64,000 bases of DNA from an uncultured Erythrobacter sp. (GTDB lineage Bacteria; Pseudomonadota; Alphaproteobacteria; Sphingomonadales; Sphingomonadaceae): the NCBI GenBank assembly GCA_947494705.1, contig CANLVN010000002.1:62001-126000 (forward strand). The letters are read 5' to 3'. The notes beneath the pieces are model-generated. The model saw only the letters and a program-made list of their open reading frames with translations, had not been told where the DNA came from and made no database searches. Made by a program: the position numbers and the translations under genes. Positions 35,117-44,163 of this stretch are shown here, piece after piece (within the stretch, counting starts at the first letter, position 1; each line of letters begins with the position of its first letter).

Positions 35117-36145
35117 CTACTGTATGATGTTTCGGCTAGCTCCGCAGGATTTTCGTATAATAAGTTCTGCGGGAATAATTTCTGATTGAGTGTCCTCGTC
35201 TGCAATCAGTCGCACGACTTTTTCGACCAGCACATTGCCCCCTTCCACAACGTCCTGCCGAATAGTCGTTAGCGGCGGAATGAAATATTCTGCTCCGTCG
35301 ATATCGTCGAAACCGACAACCGATACATCTTCTGGTACCGACCTACCGCAGTCCAAGAGGGCACGGATCGAATTCATCGCAGCAATGTCATTGGGTGTGA
35401 AAAGACCGTCGATTTTTAAGCCCGCCTGAAGCCGGTGAAAAAGTTCCGTGTATGTCTGAACCCGATCCCCGGATGTTCTTATCACCAAATCATCTTTAAG
35501 CTGGAGCCCGCCAGCCTTGAGAGCAGACTTATATCCTTCAAATCGGTCGAGCGCTTCAGGCATACGTAGGTCGCCCAGAAAAGCGATCTGTTTGCGGCCA
35601 AGACTGATGAGATGACGAACAGCGGTTTCAGCCGCAGAGAAATTGTCGCTCCCGACCGTGAGGTAGTTTTGCTCTTCATGGTGGGACCCCCATACCACCA
35701 TCGGTCCATAGGCTTTTGCAACCTCGTTGAGCTTGATTGGATCGACAGCCTGACCAATTATGATGAAGCCCTGAACCTGGTTCATTTCGAAAAATTGTTT
35801 GACGGCACGATCTGACCACAGAGGCAATTGAGACAAAACCATATTGTACCCATGGGCATTGAGTGTGTCGCCAATGGAGCCGAGCAGCCCCATATTAAAT
35901 GGGTGAGCTATTCTTTGGCGGCTGCTCGTCGTCACAGGTATGCCGACCCCGATCAATCCTGTCCGTTTACCTCGTGCTGAATTCCGCAAGCCGATTGTCT
36001 GTTCCTGACTGTCTGCAATTTCGCGTATTCTCGCCTTCGTCTCCTCCGAGATTTGTTCGCTGTCGTTCAACGCCCGGGACACGGTAGATTTTGAAACACC
36101 GGCGATCTTTGCGATGTGTGAGATAGTAAGCGGTTTTGAATTCAA
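35117..36145 (-). CDS. LacI-family transcriptional regulator
   Basis: A sugar-responsive repressor of 342 residues. The helix-turn-helix is ISHIAKIAGVSKSTVSRALN, followed by a periplasmic-binding-protein-like effector domain (TGLIGVGIPVTTSS, GLFTPNDIAAMNSI, DVSVVGFDDIDGAEY). I place the start at a TTG at 36145, since GGGAGG lies 5 bases upstream; this gives the standard N terminus. A GTG at 36211 would add 22 unusual residues that overlap repeated TTGCACAA sites. It probably controls the neighbouring receptor, glycosidase and symporter genes. The operator sites at 36182-36213 suggest autoregulation. Confidence 0.9.
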   Translation of the reverse strand: MNSKPLTISHIAKIAGVSKSTVSRALNDSEQISEETKARIREIADSQEQTIGLRNSARGKRTGLIGVGIPVTTSSRQRIAHPFNMGLLGSIGDTLNAHGYNMVLSQLPLWSDRAVKQFFEMNQVQGFIIIGQAVDPIKLNEVAKAYGPMVVWGSHHEEQNYLTVGSDNFSAAETAVRHLISLGRKQIAFLGDLRMPEALDRFEGYKSALKAGGLQLKDDLVIRTSGDRVQTYTELFHRLQAGLKIDGLFTPNDIAAMNSIRALLDCGRSVPEDVSVVGFDDIDGAEYFIPPLTTIRQDVVEGGNVLVEKVVRLIADEDTQSEIIPAELIIRKSCGASRNIIQ

Positions 36146-36181
36146 ATCAGCCTCCCAGGCGGTCAATCTTCTTGTGCAAGA

Positions 36182-36213
36182 TGCGCGCAACAGTTGCACA
36201 ACTTGTTGCACAA
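36182..36213. promoter_or_regulatory. Candidate operator cluster upstream of the lacI-type gene
   Basis: Contains the palindrome GCAACAGTTGC (36187-36197) and two near-palindromic direct copies of GTTGCACAA (36193-36201 and 36205-36213). The same TTGC(G/A)C half-sites recur in the receptor/glycosidase promoter region at 38896-39093. This fits one LacI-type regulator acting on several promoters. Confidence 0.45.
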
Positions 36214-36283
36214 TTTTGACTTATTAGGAAACTTATTCAAGCGACACAGATAGCTTGTTTGAGCGCCGCAATTTCGAGATAGT

Positions 36284-36320
36284 AAGGACCGACCAGAGGG
36301 AGAGAGCCTGATCGGTCCTT
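36284..36320 (-). terminator. Hairpin after the sugar TonB receptor gene
   Basis: Perfect 9-bp arms AAGGACCGA (36284-36292) and TCGGTCCTT (36312-36320) enclose a 19-base purine-rich loop, starting 12 bases downstream of the receptor stop on the minus strand. It probably separates the receptor transcript from the lacI-type gene. Confidence 0.6.
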
Positions 36321-36331
36321 GGCTCTTTATG

Positions 36332-38806
36332 TCAAAATTCGACCCGAACCGATGCCGAAATTGTGCGACCCGCTATCGAACGGGCACGAGCAATGCCGTT
36401 ACCAGGTAGAGAGCCTTCCTCCGCTTCAGTAAAGCCGAATGTATTGAAGAGATTATTGGCGTTGAGCGATATTCGGAGCCGTTCGAGCGGGTTGATAGCT
36501 ATTACGGCATTGACCTGAGTGTAGCCCGGCAATTTGAGCTGGTTAGAATCCTGCGCGAAGCTGTCCGTCGTGCCAATTGCATTTAAGCCGATTGTGAAGA
36601 ACCCGTCGTCGTATTGTGCGTTGGCTTGATAAACCAGATCTGCCTGACGACGCGGAGTGTTACCAACGATCGAAGCATCGAGCGCTCGCGTGATTTCCGA
36701 GTCCGTCCAAGTTGCGCCGGCTGAAACCGAAAATGGTCCAGTGGCGTAGGAACCTTCTAACTCGATGCCGAACGCCTCGTAGTCAGAATCGGTTAGCACT
36801 AAGGGTGCGATCTCAACATTGGTTTCACTTGTTTCGACATAAAATCCTGTCGCATACAGCCTCACGCCGCCGGCCTGGTATTTCAATCCACCTTCCAGCT
36901 GCATGACATCGGCGATCACGCCGCTGTCGCCTCCTGGCGTATCACCGTCGATTGCGCTGACTGCTGGCGAGAACAGACTGCGGTCGGCGGTCTGGCGACC
37001 GCCTTGGCTATAGCGCGCGAAGACTGAAAAGTCATCGGTTAGCAGGTAGTTTGCACCGAAAGAGTACGAAACAAAGTCGTAATTGTAATTGACTGGACGT
37101 GCATCGGTAAGCGGAAGAATGCTGGTTTGCGCCTCAGCTGGATCGATGACAGAGTCGTTGTTAAAATCAAAGGACGTTAAACCGACACCAAAACCTGTGT
37201 CCGATCCGGTGATCGTCCCATCAGCAGCACCGAAATCATAGCGGATACTTCCATCAAGGGTCAGGCGGTCGAGTTCAACTGACAGCGAAGCGAATGGAGC
37301 ATAAGTGTCGTAGCGAACATCGTAATTTCTGCGGCAGCAATTGCCGAAGAAACTCGCGCCGAAACCGACAACACCGTTTTGCGTGAGTTGGTTACCGCCA
37401 GCGTCGAATATGTCAACCAGAACTGCATTGCCGTCTCCTTCGACTGTCTGCACGTAAGAGGTCCAAAGCCAGTCGGTATCGATGTCCTGCCGGGATGCGT
37501 AAAAGCCGCCCGTGAATGTTGCTGAGCCGCCACCAAAGTCGAAGTTCTTCGACACACGCAGATCATTTGTGACGTTGTCTAGACTGTTAAGACGGACGTT
37601 GAACAGCACAACATTGGTCAGCAGCCCATTCCCGCCGATGCTGGCAGGGTCCGCTGCTGCACCCGTATTAGGACCTGTAGCAAAAGCAATTGTAGACCCG
37701 GCACCGCCAATTCCGTCTGCGATTGACTGGGCGCCGCCCGCACTTGCTGGGAGCCCCGAAACAAAACTTCCCGAATTGTCCGCAAAGCGGAATTTATTGT
37801 TCAGCGTCCAACCCGGTGCGAACTCGACTTCGGCCTCGAATCCGAGAGCCGAAGACTGCACCGACAGTCCGTCATGGATATCGAAGGTGGCCGGATTGTT
37901 TGAACCATCGAGCGTCACCGCAGTCGTAATGAAGCGGCTATAGAGTGAATCCGAACGCGGATCGAAGTTCGGAATCGCGCTATAATTTGGATTGCCATCG
38001 CTCCCGCTTACGAAAACCGGCTGAGGCAGTATCGTGGGCGTAGTGTCGTCCAGATATTTTGCATGGAAACGGATAAAGCCGCCATCGAATTCACGGGTCA
38101 AATTGGCCCTTATCTGGCCACCATTGTTGCCGTTATAACCTATGTCGCGGTTGCCTTCTCCTGTTCGATAAAACCCACCGATATGGAAATAGGTGTCCTC
38201 ACCCAAACTCGAACCATAATCAAAGTCCAGACGATACGTTTCGAAGTCGACGCCAACAGTACCTTGGATGGCACCGCCTTCTTGCTCACCAGTTTTGGAA
38301 ATAAGGTTGATAATACCGCCAGGAGAATTCGAGGCGAAGGTCGATGCCGAACCGCCGCGAATGGCTTCGATGCGGCCAACATTGCGATCGGCACGAACGA
38401 AGTTGTCTGCATTACCAAAGATGATGTCGCCGAATTCGAGGATGGGAAGCCCATCTTCTTGGATCTGGATGTAACGCGCCCCGCCCGTGGACACAGGTAT
38501 CCCCCTGACGGCAATTTGTGCGTTGCCCTCGCCGCCCGAAGCCTCTGAGCGAATGCCAGGGATGAAGCGGATCAGATCTGCCGCGGAACTCGGATTGAGA
38601 TTCTCAATGGATTCCGCATCGATCGAACTGACCGAAATTGAACTTTCGAGCCGGTTCTGGCCACGGGCAACTCCAGTCACGATGATCGTGTTGTCATCGC
38701 GGACCTGCTCGCCATCAGTCGTGGGGACTTGCTCCTGCGCCACAGTCGGTACCGCAAACGCCAAGCAAGCGGCTGAGCACAAAAGATATGTAGTGATACG
38801 CTTCAT
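36332..38806 (-). CDS. TonB-dependent receptor of the island sugar locus
   Basis: An outer-membrane receptor of 824 residues from the ATG at 38806 (GGGAGAG upstream), giving the signal peptide MKRITTYLLCSAACLAFAVP. The TonB-box-like TIIVTGVARG and plug segments PSSAADLIRFIPGIRSEAS and VGRIEAIRGGSASTFASNSP are clear. The barrel ends with ISASVRVEF. The ligand is inferred to be an oligosaccharide, since it sits among glycosidase, symporter, kinase and LacI genes. GC content is lower than in the chromosomal receptor at 30047. An unusual GNCCRRNYD stretch occurs mid-barrel. Confidence 0.9.
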   Translation of the reverse strand: MKRITTYLLCSAACLAFAVPTVAQEQVPTTDGEQVRDDNTIIVTGVARGQNRLESSISVSSIDAESIENLNPSSAADLIRFIPGIRSEASGGEGNAQIAVRGIPVSTGGARYIQIQEDGLPILEFGDIIFGNADNFVRADRNVGRIEAIRGGSASTFASNSPGGIINLISKTGEQEGGAIQGTVGVDFETYRLDFDYGSSLGEDTYFHIGGFYRTGEGNRDIGYNGNNGGQIRANLTREFDGGFIRFHAKYLDDTTPTILPQPVFVSGSDGNPNYSAIPNFDPRSDSLYSRFITTAVTLDGSNNPATFDIHDGLSVQSSALGFEAEVEFAPGWTLNNKFRFADNSGSFVSGLPASAGGAQSIADGIGGAGSTIAFATGPNTGAAADPASIGGNGLLTNVVLFNVRLNSLDNVTNDLRVSKNFDFGGGSATFTGGFYASRQDIDTDWLWTSYVQTVEGDGNAVLVDIFDAGGNQLTQNGVVGFGASFFGNCCRRNYDVRYDTYAPFASLSVELDRLTLDGSIRYDFGAADGTITGSDTGFGVGLTSFDFNNDSVIDPAEAQTSILPLTDARPVNYNYDFVSYSFGANYLLTDDFSVFARYSQGGRQTADRSLFSPAVSAIDGDTPGGDSGVIADVMQLEGGLKYQAGGVRLYATGFYVETSETNVEIAPLVLTDSDYEAFGIELEGSYATGPFSVSAGATWTDSEITRALDASIVGNTPRRQADLVYQANAQYDDGFFTIGLNAIGTTDSFAQDSNQLKLPGYTQVNAVIAINPLERLRISLNANNLFNTFGFTEAEEGSLPGNGIARARSIAGRTISASVRVEF

Positions 38807-39136
38807 TTTATCTCTCCCGTTTTTCGCAAAATCCCGTCGTTCGATGCAGGCAGCGTTCTTGTTCGGATCGGCCCAATACCAATCCCGCGCAATCAATGCA
38901 ACATTAAATTGCATCAGTAGCGCAATGGTTGCGCTTCGTTGCAAATTCTGTTGCGAAACTTAGTTTTTCCAATTAGAAGCTCGCCAAATCGGAGAGACTG
39001 TGGTTCGCGCAGACGAAAATTTTTTGGAGTTGCGCCAATAGATCGCGTTTTCGTGCAACGAATAACGCAACTTCGCACACAAAAGTTGCGAAGTATTGCG
39101 GCGAAAGGCCGGCTTGAGCCAAAGAGAGGGAGAGGC
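38807..39136. promoter_or_regulatory. Divergent control region with several TTGCGC-type inverted repeats
   Basis: The 330-base gap between the receptor (minus) and the glycosidase (plus) has no gene. It contains ATGCAA...TTGCAT (38896-38914), AGCGCAA-TGG-TTGCGCT (38919-38935), and CGCAACTT...AAGTTGCG (39066-39073 with 39083-39090). The half-sites resemble those before the lacI-type gene, so this is the likely main operator region of the sugar locus. Confidence 0.5.
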
Positions 39137-40126
39137 ATGTTAAGTTTTGAAGATAAATGGGTTTGGGACAGCTGGTACGCAAAGGAAGGCGAAATCCACC
39201 ATGTCTTTTTCCTCCAAGCGGATAAGGCGCTTAAGGACCCAGAGCTACGGCACTGGAATGCGCGCATGGGTCATGCAGTTTCAAGCAGTCTCGTTGATTG
39301 GAAGGTGCTGTCCGATCCGATTGTCCCGGCAGGCGATGCAGAACCGGGTGCCCACGACAGTCAGGCGACATGGACTGGCAGCGTGCTCAAACAGCACAAC
39401 CATTGGTACATGTTCTACACGGGAATCAGCCTGCAGGAGCACGGGCGAAAGCAGAGAATCTGCTGCGCTCGCTCTACGGACCTTCTCAACTGGGAAAAAG
39501 TCGCACTATCAGGCGTCGTTGAGGCCGATAGCCGTTGGTACGAGAAGCTGGAAGACGGGGTCGAACAGTTTGAGGCATGGAGGGATCCATGGGTCCATTA
39601 CGATGAGCGAGCCCAGACATTCTATATGTACATTACCGCGAGAGGTAAGACTGGACCGGTAGATGGGCGAGGTGTCATCGGCCTCGCAAGGTCTAAAAAT
39701 TTGCTCGATTGGGAAGTGCTTCCTCCCGTGACCGGTTCTGGGCCCTACGGAGAAATGGAAGTGCCGCAAATTATCCCAGTAGACGATCAGTATCTTCTTG
39801 TATTCTGCACGATGAAGCATCGCGTCAGTAGCGCCCGCTTAGCGGGCAATCCCGGGAATTTCCTAAGTGGGATGCGTTGCTACAAAGGGCGGAGCCTGAC
39901 CGGAATGTTCCGCCCAGGAGAAGACGATCGCCTGCTTGCCGATGAGGCAGGGACATACTTCGCCGCGCGTCTTGTCGAGTACGCTTCAGGTGATTGGCGC
40001 TTGATGGCCTTTCTCAACTTTGATGAGGATGGCGAATTCGTCGGTGCGATCGGTGATCCAATCAAAGTGGATCTGCTGCCGAGCGGGGAGATCGTTCTCC
40101 AGGAATTGTTGGATCTCAAGACGTGA
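39137..40126 (+). CDS. Glycoside hydrolase, five-bladed propeller of the GH32/GH68 (clan GH-J) type
   Basis: A 329-residue beta-fructosidase-like enzyme without signal peptide, so probably cytoplasmic. The three acidic sites of clan GH-J appear to be in place: Asp11 in KWVWDSWYAK, Asp150 in the RDP motif (EAWRDPWVHYDE) and Glu208 in GEMEVPQII. TWTGSVLKQHNHWYMFYTGI matches the same clan. The ATG at 39137 has GAGGGAGAG upstream; the longer frame is unlikely. Transfer versus hydrolysis and the substrate are not determined. The ROK kinase nearby could use released fructose. A GH43-like role is the alternative. Confidence 0.82.
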   Translation: MLSFEDKWVWDSWYAKEGEIHHVFFLQADKALKDPELRHWNARMGHAVSSSLVDWKVLSDPIVPAGDAEPGAHDSQATWTGSVLKQHNHWYMFYTGISLQEHGRKQRICCARSTDLLNWEKVALSGVVEADSRWYEKLEDGVEQFEAWRDPWVHYDERAQTFYMYITARGKTGPVDGRGVIGLARSKNLLDWEVLPPVTGSGPYGEMEVPQIIPVDDQYLLVFCTMKHRVSSARLAGNPGNFLSGMRCYKGRSLTGMFRPGEDDRLLADEAGTYFAARLVEYASGDWRLMAFLNFDEDGEFVGAIGDPIKVDLLPSGEIVLQELLDLKT

Positions 40127-40194
40127 ATTTGCACGCACGTAATCGGTCCAAATAATATACGAATATTGACAGAATCATCGGAGAATAACCTATC

Positions 40195-41772
40195 ATGATC
40201 AACTTAGATCCGATCGATTTAATCATAATCGTAGTGTACTTCATTGCGATTGTCGCCATTGGCATATTTGTGAGCCGCAAGCACGAAAACGCGGAAGACT
40301 ATTTTTTAGCTGGCCGAAAGATGACTTGGCCCTTTATTGGTCTTTCGCTGTTTGCTTCCAATATATCGAGCACAACGCTAGTCGGACTTGCCGGTGAGGC
40401 CTACTCGACTGGCATAGCTGTTTTCAACTACGAATGGACAGCCGTCATAGCGCTGACCTTTTACTGTTGGTTTTTCTTGCCTTCTGTACTCCGATCGCAA
40501 GTTTTTACGATGCCTGAGTTCTTGGAAAGGCGTTATGATCGGCGTGCGCGCACATATTTCTCCTCTCTGACGTTGATCCTCAACATCATAGTCGACACCG
40601 CAGGATCGCTCTATGCTGGGGCCCTTTTGATCCAACTTATCTTTCCAGACGTACCGATTTGGCAGACTATCGCTATTATCGCTTTTCTAGCTGGGCTGTA
40701 CACAATAGCTGGAGGGCTCGCGGCCGTCATCTATACCGATGCAATCCAAGCGGTTCTCCTGTCGGTAGGCTCAGTGTTCATATCCGTCGCCGCCTATTCA
40801 GCGATTGGTGGATGGGACGGAATCGTCAATGCTGTACCAGCTGACTCGCTAAGTCTCATTCGGCCTATGGATGATCAGAGTGTGCCTTGGACCGGTCTGA
40901 TTTCTGGCCTGATGATTCTCAGCTTTTACTTCTGGTGTACAAACCAGTTCGTAGTCCAACGCGTACTTGCAGCGAAGAACCTCGATCATGGTCGATGGGG
41001 AAGTCTGTTTGCTGCTTTTCTGAAGCTCCCGGTGCTCTTCACAATGGTTCTGCCCGGTACGATGGCAATCGTCCTTTTCCCGAACCTGGACAACCCAGAT
41101 CTTGTTTATCCCACGCTTGTATTCGAATTACTGCCCGTTGGCCTAACTGGCCTAGTTATTGCGGGCTTCGTTGCCGCGCTCATGTCGCAAGTTGATTCAA
41201 CGCTCAATTCCGCATCGACACTGGTTACGATGGATTTTGTCCGTCTGAAATGGCCCACGCTGAACTCCAAGCAATTGATGCGTGTAGGGCAAGGCGTCAC
41301 CGCACTGTTCATGATTTTGGCGGCAGCCTGGTCTCCTCTCATCGCGAACTTTTCATCTCTTTTCCAATATCTGCAGAGCATTTTGTCCTATGCAATTCCG
41401 CCTGTTGCAGCATTGTTTCTCATCGGGCTGTTCTGGCCACGCGCAAATGCTCACGGGGCCTTTTACGGAATACTCCTAGGTACATCCGCAGGCGCTATTC
41501 TTTTCCTTTCTGTGAATGTCTTCGATTGGTTTCCCCTTCATTTCTTACACGCAGCACCCATCGTGTTCGCGGTCACAGCAGCATCAATAGTCGTTGGTAG
41601 CATGGCCACTCCACCGCCAGATAGAGAGCAGATTGAAGCAATCATCTGGAAACGTAGTGATTTTCGATCTGAGACGCTTCGGTTGCGCGAGCTCCCTTGG
41701 TACCAGAATTACCGTGTGCTCTCGATCCTATTAATTTCGCTTAGCTCCGTAATCGTGGCGTCGTTTTGGTAG
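40195..41772 (+). CDS. Sodium/solute symporter (SSS family), probably sugar
   Basis: A 525-residue inner-membrane transporter with about 13-14 hydrophobic helices. SSS/SGLT features include ENAEDYFLAGRKMTWPFIGL, SLFASNISSTTLVGLAGEAY and GLVIAGFVAALMSQVDSTLN, the last matching the sodium-site helix of vSGLT-like proteins. It is 68 bases downstream of the glycosidase on the same strand and likely co-transcribed. Together with the TonB receptor it would give a complete two-membrane uptake route. The sugar it carries is inferred from context. The 230-base gap after it (to 42003) holds no evident gene. Confidence 0.9.
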   Translation: MINLDPIDLIIIVVYFIAIVAIGIFVSRKHENAEDYFLAGRKMTWPFIGLSLFASNISSTTLVGLAGEAYSTGIAVFNYEWTAVIALTFYCWFFLPSVLRSQVFTMPEFLERRYDRRARTYFSSLTLILNIIVDTAGSLYAGALLIQLIFPDVPIWQTIAIIAFLAGLYTIAGGLAAVIYTDAIQAVLLSVGSVFISVAAYSAIGGWDGIVNAVPADSLSLIRPMDDQSVPWTGLISGLMILSFYFWCTNQFVVQRVLAAKNLDHGRWGSLFAAFLKLPVLFTMVLPGTMAIVLFPNLDNPDLVYPTLVFELLPVGLTGLVIAGFVAALMSQVDSTLNSASTLVTMDFVRLKWPTLNSKQLMRVGQGVTALFMILAAAWSPLIANFSSLFQYLQSILSYAIPPVAALFLIGLFWPRANAHGAFYGILLGTSAGAILFLSVNVFDWFPLHFLHAAPIVFAVTAASIVVGSMATPPPDREQIEAIIWKRSDFRSETLRLRELPWYQNYRVLSILLISLSSVIVASFW

Positions 41773-42002
41773 GGAGGGCGCTTTTTTGTTGATTGATGTT
41801 GGGTGGCATGAACGCCTTTTCTATTCCGGCGCATGAGGCTGCGCTATACGAACTGACTTTCCTTTTGCCGACGCGGGATCGGCAGGTTTCGGCTCGGATA
41901 TCGGCCATGTGTTGCCGACTCCTCGCACGTCGAAGTCAACCCAAGTTCATGATTTAGCGAGAATCGTTACTGAAACTTCCCAGCTTTTGCACAATCATTA
42001 AG

Positions 42003-43133
42003 ATGAGAGATTTTTCCAGAATGAAAGCTAGAATTCCGAACGACTGCCTGACAATACTCGGCCCAGAAAAGTGTGGTCGCAAAGAGGTTTTTAGGCGTGA
42101 CCATCGCAAAGCCGACGGTCGCATGCTTTACCTATACGGCCATCAACCGCACGACGGGACGTTGCAGCCCGAAACCGCAAATCCGATTGCACAAGGAGGT
42201 GAGATCCGTTTCCACCCGCTGAGAAAAGAGTGGAATGTCTATGCAGCCCACCGCCAGGATCGCACCTTCATGCCGGTGGCTTCGGACGACCCTCTAGCTC
42301 CTACACAGTCGGGTGAGACCGAGACCGAAATCCCATTTTCGGATTTTGAGCTGGCGATCTTCGAGAACAAGTATGCCGCCTTTCACCCAAGCGCCACGAA
42401 CGCAACTGAATTGAAGAGTGTCGATTGTGAACCCGCTCTCGGTGCGTGCGATGTCGTGGTCTACTCACCAGAAGCCACTGGAAGCCTACACACCGTCGGA
42501 CAAGACCGTCGCCGTGTTCTCATTGCAGCTCTGATAGACCGCTATAATAGGTTATTCACTGCCGGATGCGAATACGTTCTGCCTTTTGAAAACAGGGGCG
42601 AAGAGGTCGGTGTAACCCTGCACCATCCACACGGCCAAATCTACGGGTTCCATCGAGTACCCGAGATCCAGAAGCGCGCGATTGACGCCTTCGAAAAAGG
42701 GTATGATCTTACTAGCGAGATCAGAGCAGCGATGCCCAACTACGGTCTTGGTCAAATAGGCGGGATTGCTGCGTTTGTACCGCGATATGCTCGTTTTCCT
42801 TATGAGATATGGCTTGCGCCTCGGACGCGCCGGGAAGGCCTGTGGGACTGCAACGCAGAGGAACAGGATGCGCTAGCGTATTGGCTCGGCGAGATAACGC
42901 GACGCTACGATGCACTGTTTAATAGGCCTGCCGCCACAATGATGGCCTTTCACGCAGCCCCCAATGGTGGCTCGAGAAATTACCATTTCTCCGTTCAGTT
43001 TTATCCACTGCTGCGCGGCAAGGAGCGAGTCAAATATCTCGCCTCCGTCGAGCAGCACACTGGCACGTTTACGGTTGACGTAATGCCGGAGCGCGCGGCT
43101 GCAGCTTTGAGAGAGCTTGAGCAAAATGCCTAA
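42003..43133 (+). CDS. galT: Galactose-1-phosphate uridylyltransferase
   Basis: Leloir-pathway enzyme exchanging UMP between UDP-glucose and galactose-1-phosphate. The 376-residue protein has the active-site motif [11 protein letters not shown] with the uridylylated His at about residue 210, plus [17 protein letters not shown]-like [12 protein letters not shown] and the C-terminal [10 protein letters not shown]. The start at 42003 lacks a strong ribosome binding site; an in-frame ATG at 42021 is possible. It overlaps galK, forming a galT-galK-galE operon. GC is lower than in the adjacent trb genes. Confidence 0.95.
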   Translation: MRDFSRMKARIPNDCLTILGPEKCGRKEVFRRDHRKADGRMLYLYGHQPHDGTLQPETANPIAQGGEIRFHPLRKEWNVYAAHRQDRTFMPVASDDPLAPTQSGETETEIPFSDFELAIFENKYAAFHPSATNATELKSVDCEPALGACDVVVYSPEATGSLHTVGQDRRRVLIAALIDRYNRLFTAGCEYVLPFENRGEEVGVTLHHPHGQIYGFHRVPEIQKRAIDAFEKGYDLTSEIRAAMPNYGLGQIGGIAAFVPRYARFPYEIWLAPRTRREGLWDCNAEEQDALAYWLGEITRRYDALFNRPAATMMAFHAAPNGGSRNYHFSVQFYPLLRGKERVKYLASVEQHTGTFTVDVMPERAAAALRELEQNA

Positions 43134-44163
43134 AACCTTCTTCGCCAGCGCGCCGGGCCGGGTCAATCTGATCGGTGAACACACCGACTATAACGGAGGC
43201 ATGGTGTTGCCCGCCGCGCTTTCGCTGAAGCTCGATGTTTCGCTCACTCCACGGAGAGACGATGCCGTAATTATCTCCGCAACCAACTACGAGGCGCCAG
43301 CGAACCGTACTCTTGAAGAGCAAGCGACAAGCGATTGGTCAGATCCATGCGTTGGCGCCATCCGCGAAGCGAATGAGCTGGGACTGCTCACTGGCGGCGC
43401 GGAGTTAACCGTGCATTCGAATATTCCCGAAGGCGCGGGACTTTCCTCCAGCGCGGCATTGATTGTTGCGATCCTTAAAGCCGCGCGCGAAGCCGCTGGC
43501 GGGTCGCAGTCCGATGTCGACCTCGCAGTCGCCGCGCGCAGAGTTGAAAACGACTACATGGGCGTGCCATGCGGAATAATGGATCAGATGGCAGTGGCGC
43601 TTGCCCCGTCCGGTACAGCCATGGCACTCGACACCAAGTCACTCGACTACACTCTCATTCCGCTTGTTTCCACACACGCAATGGTGGTTGTCCACTCAGG
43701 CATAAGCCGCAAACTAACCGATGGACGATATGCCGCGCGCAAGCGGGAATGTGATGAGGCCAAAGCATTCTTCGGGACTGACGAACTGTGCCTGATTGAT
43801 CCAGCCATTGTCGCTCAATCGAACCACGAAGAATCGTTTGTGCGACGCGCAATGCACTGTGCAACGGAGCATCGAAGGGTTGTCGCCGCGGTCGAAGCCC
43901 TGAAGTCGGGTGACATCGAGCAGCTCGGACAATTGATGAACGAAAGCCACATTTCGATGCGCGATAACTTCGAAATATCCCTTCCGGAGATAGATCAGCT
44001 TGTCGAAAGTGCAGTCGAGGTTGGTGCAGTGGGAGCTCGCCTCACCGGTGGGGGATTCGGCGGATGCATCGTTGCCTGTGTTCGGCGTGGACATGAAGAT
44101 CTCTGGGCCCAGGCGATCCAAGCCCGCCATCCGCACTCTATTCGAATCGATGCCAAGCTATGA
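43126..44163 (+). CDS. galK: Galactokinase
   Basis: Phosphorylates galactose at C1 with ATP (GHMP kinase family). About 345 residues. It carries the galactokinase signature GRVNLIGEHTDYNGGMVLPA near residue 14, the phosphate loop PEGAGLSSSAALIVAIL, CGIMDQMAVAL, and the C-terminal ARLTGGGFGGCIVA. The ATG at 43126 lies inside the end of galT (8-base overlap); a TTG at 43117 is the alternative start. Its stop overlaps the galE start as ATGA, so translation of the three gal genes is probably coupled. Confidence 0.96.
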   Translation: MPKTFFASAPGRVNLIGEHTDYNGGMVLPAALSLKLDVSLTPRRDDAVIISATNYEAPANRTLEEQATSDWSDPCVGAIREANELGLLTGGAELTVHSNIPEGAGLSSSAALIVAILKAAREAAGGSQSDVDLAVAARRVENDYMGVPCGIMDQMAVALAPSGTAMALDTKSLDYTLIPLVSTHAMVVVHSGISRKLTDGRYAARKRECDEAKAFFGTDELCLIDPAIVAQSNHEESFVRRAMHCATEHRRVVAAVEALKSGDIEQLGQLMNESHISMRDNFEISLPEIDQLVESAVEVGAVGARLTGGGFGGCIVACVRRGHEDLWAQAIQARHPHSIRIDAKL

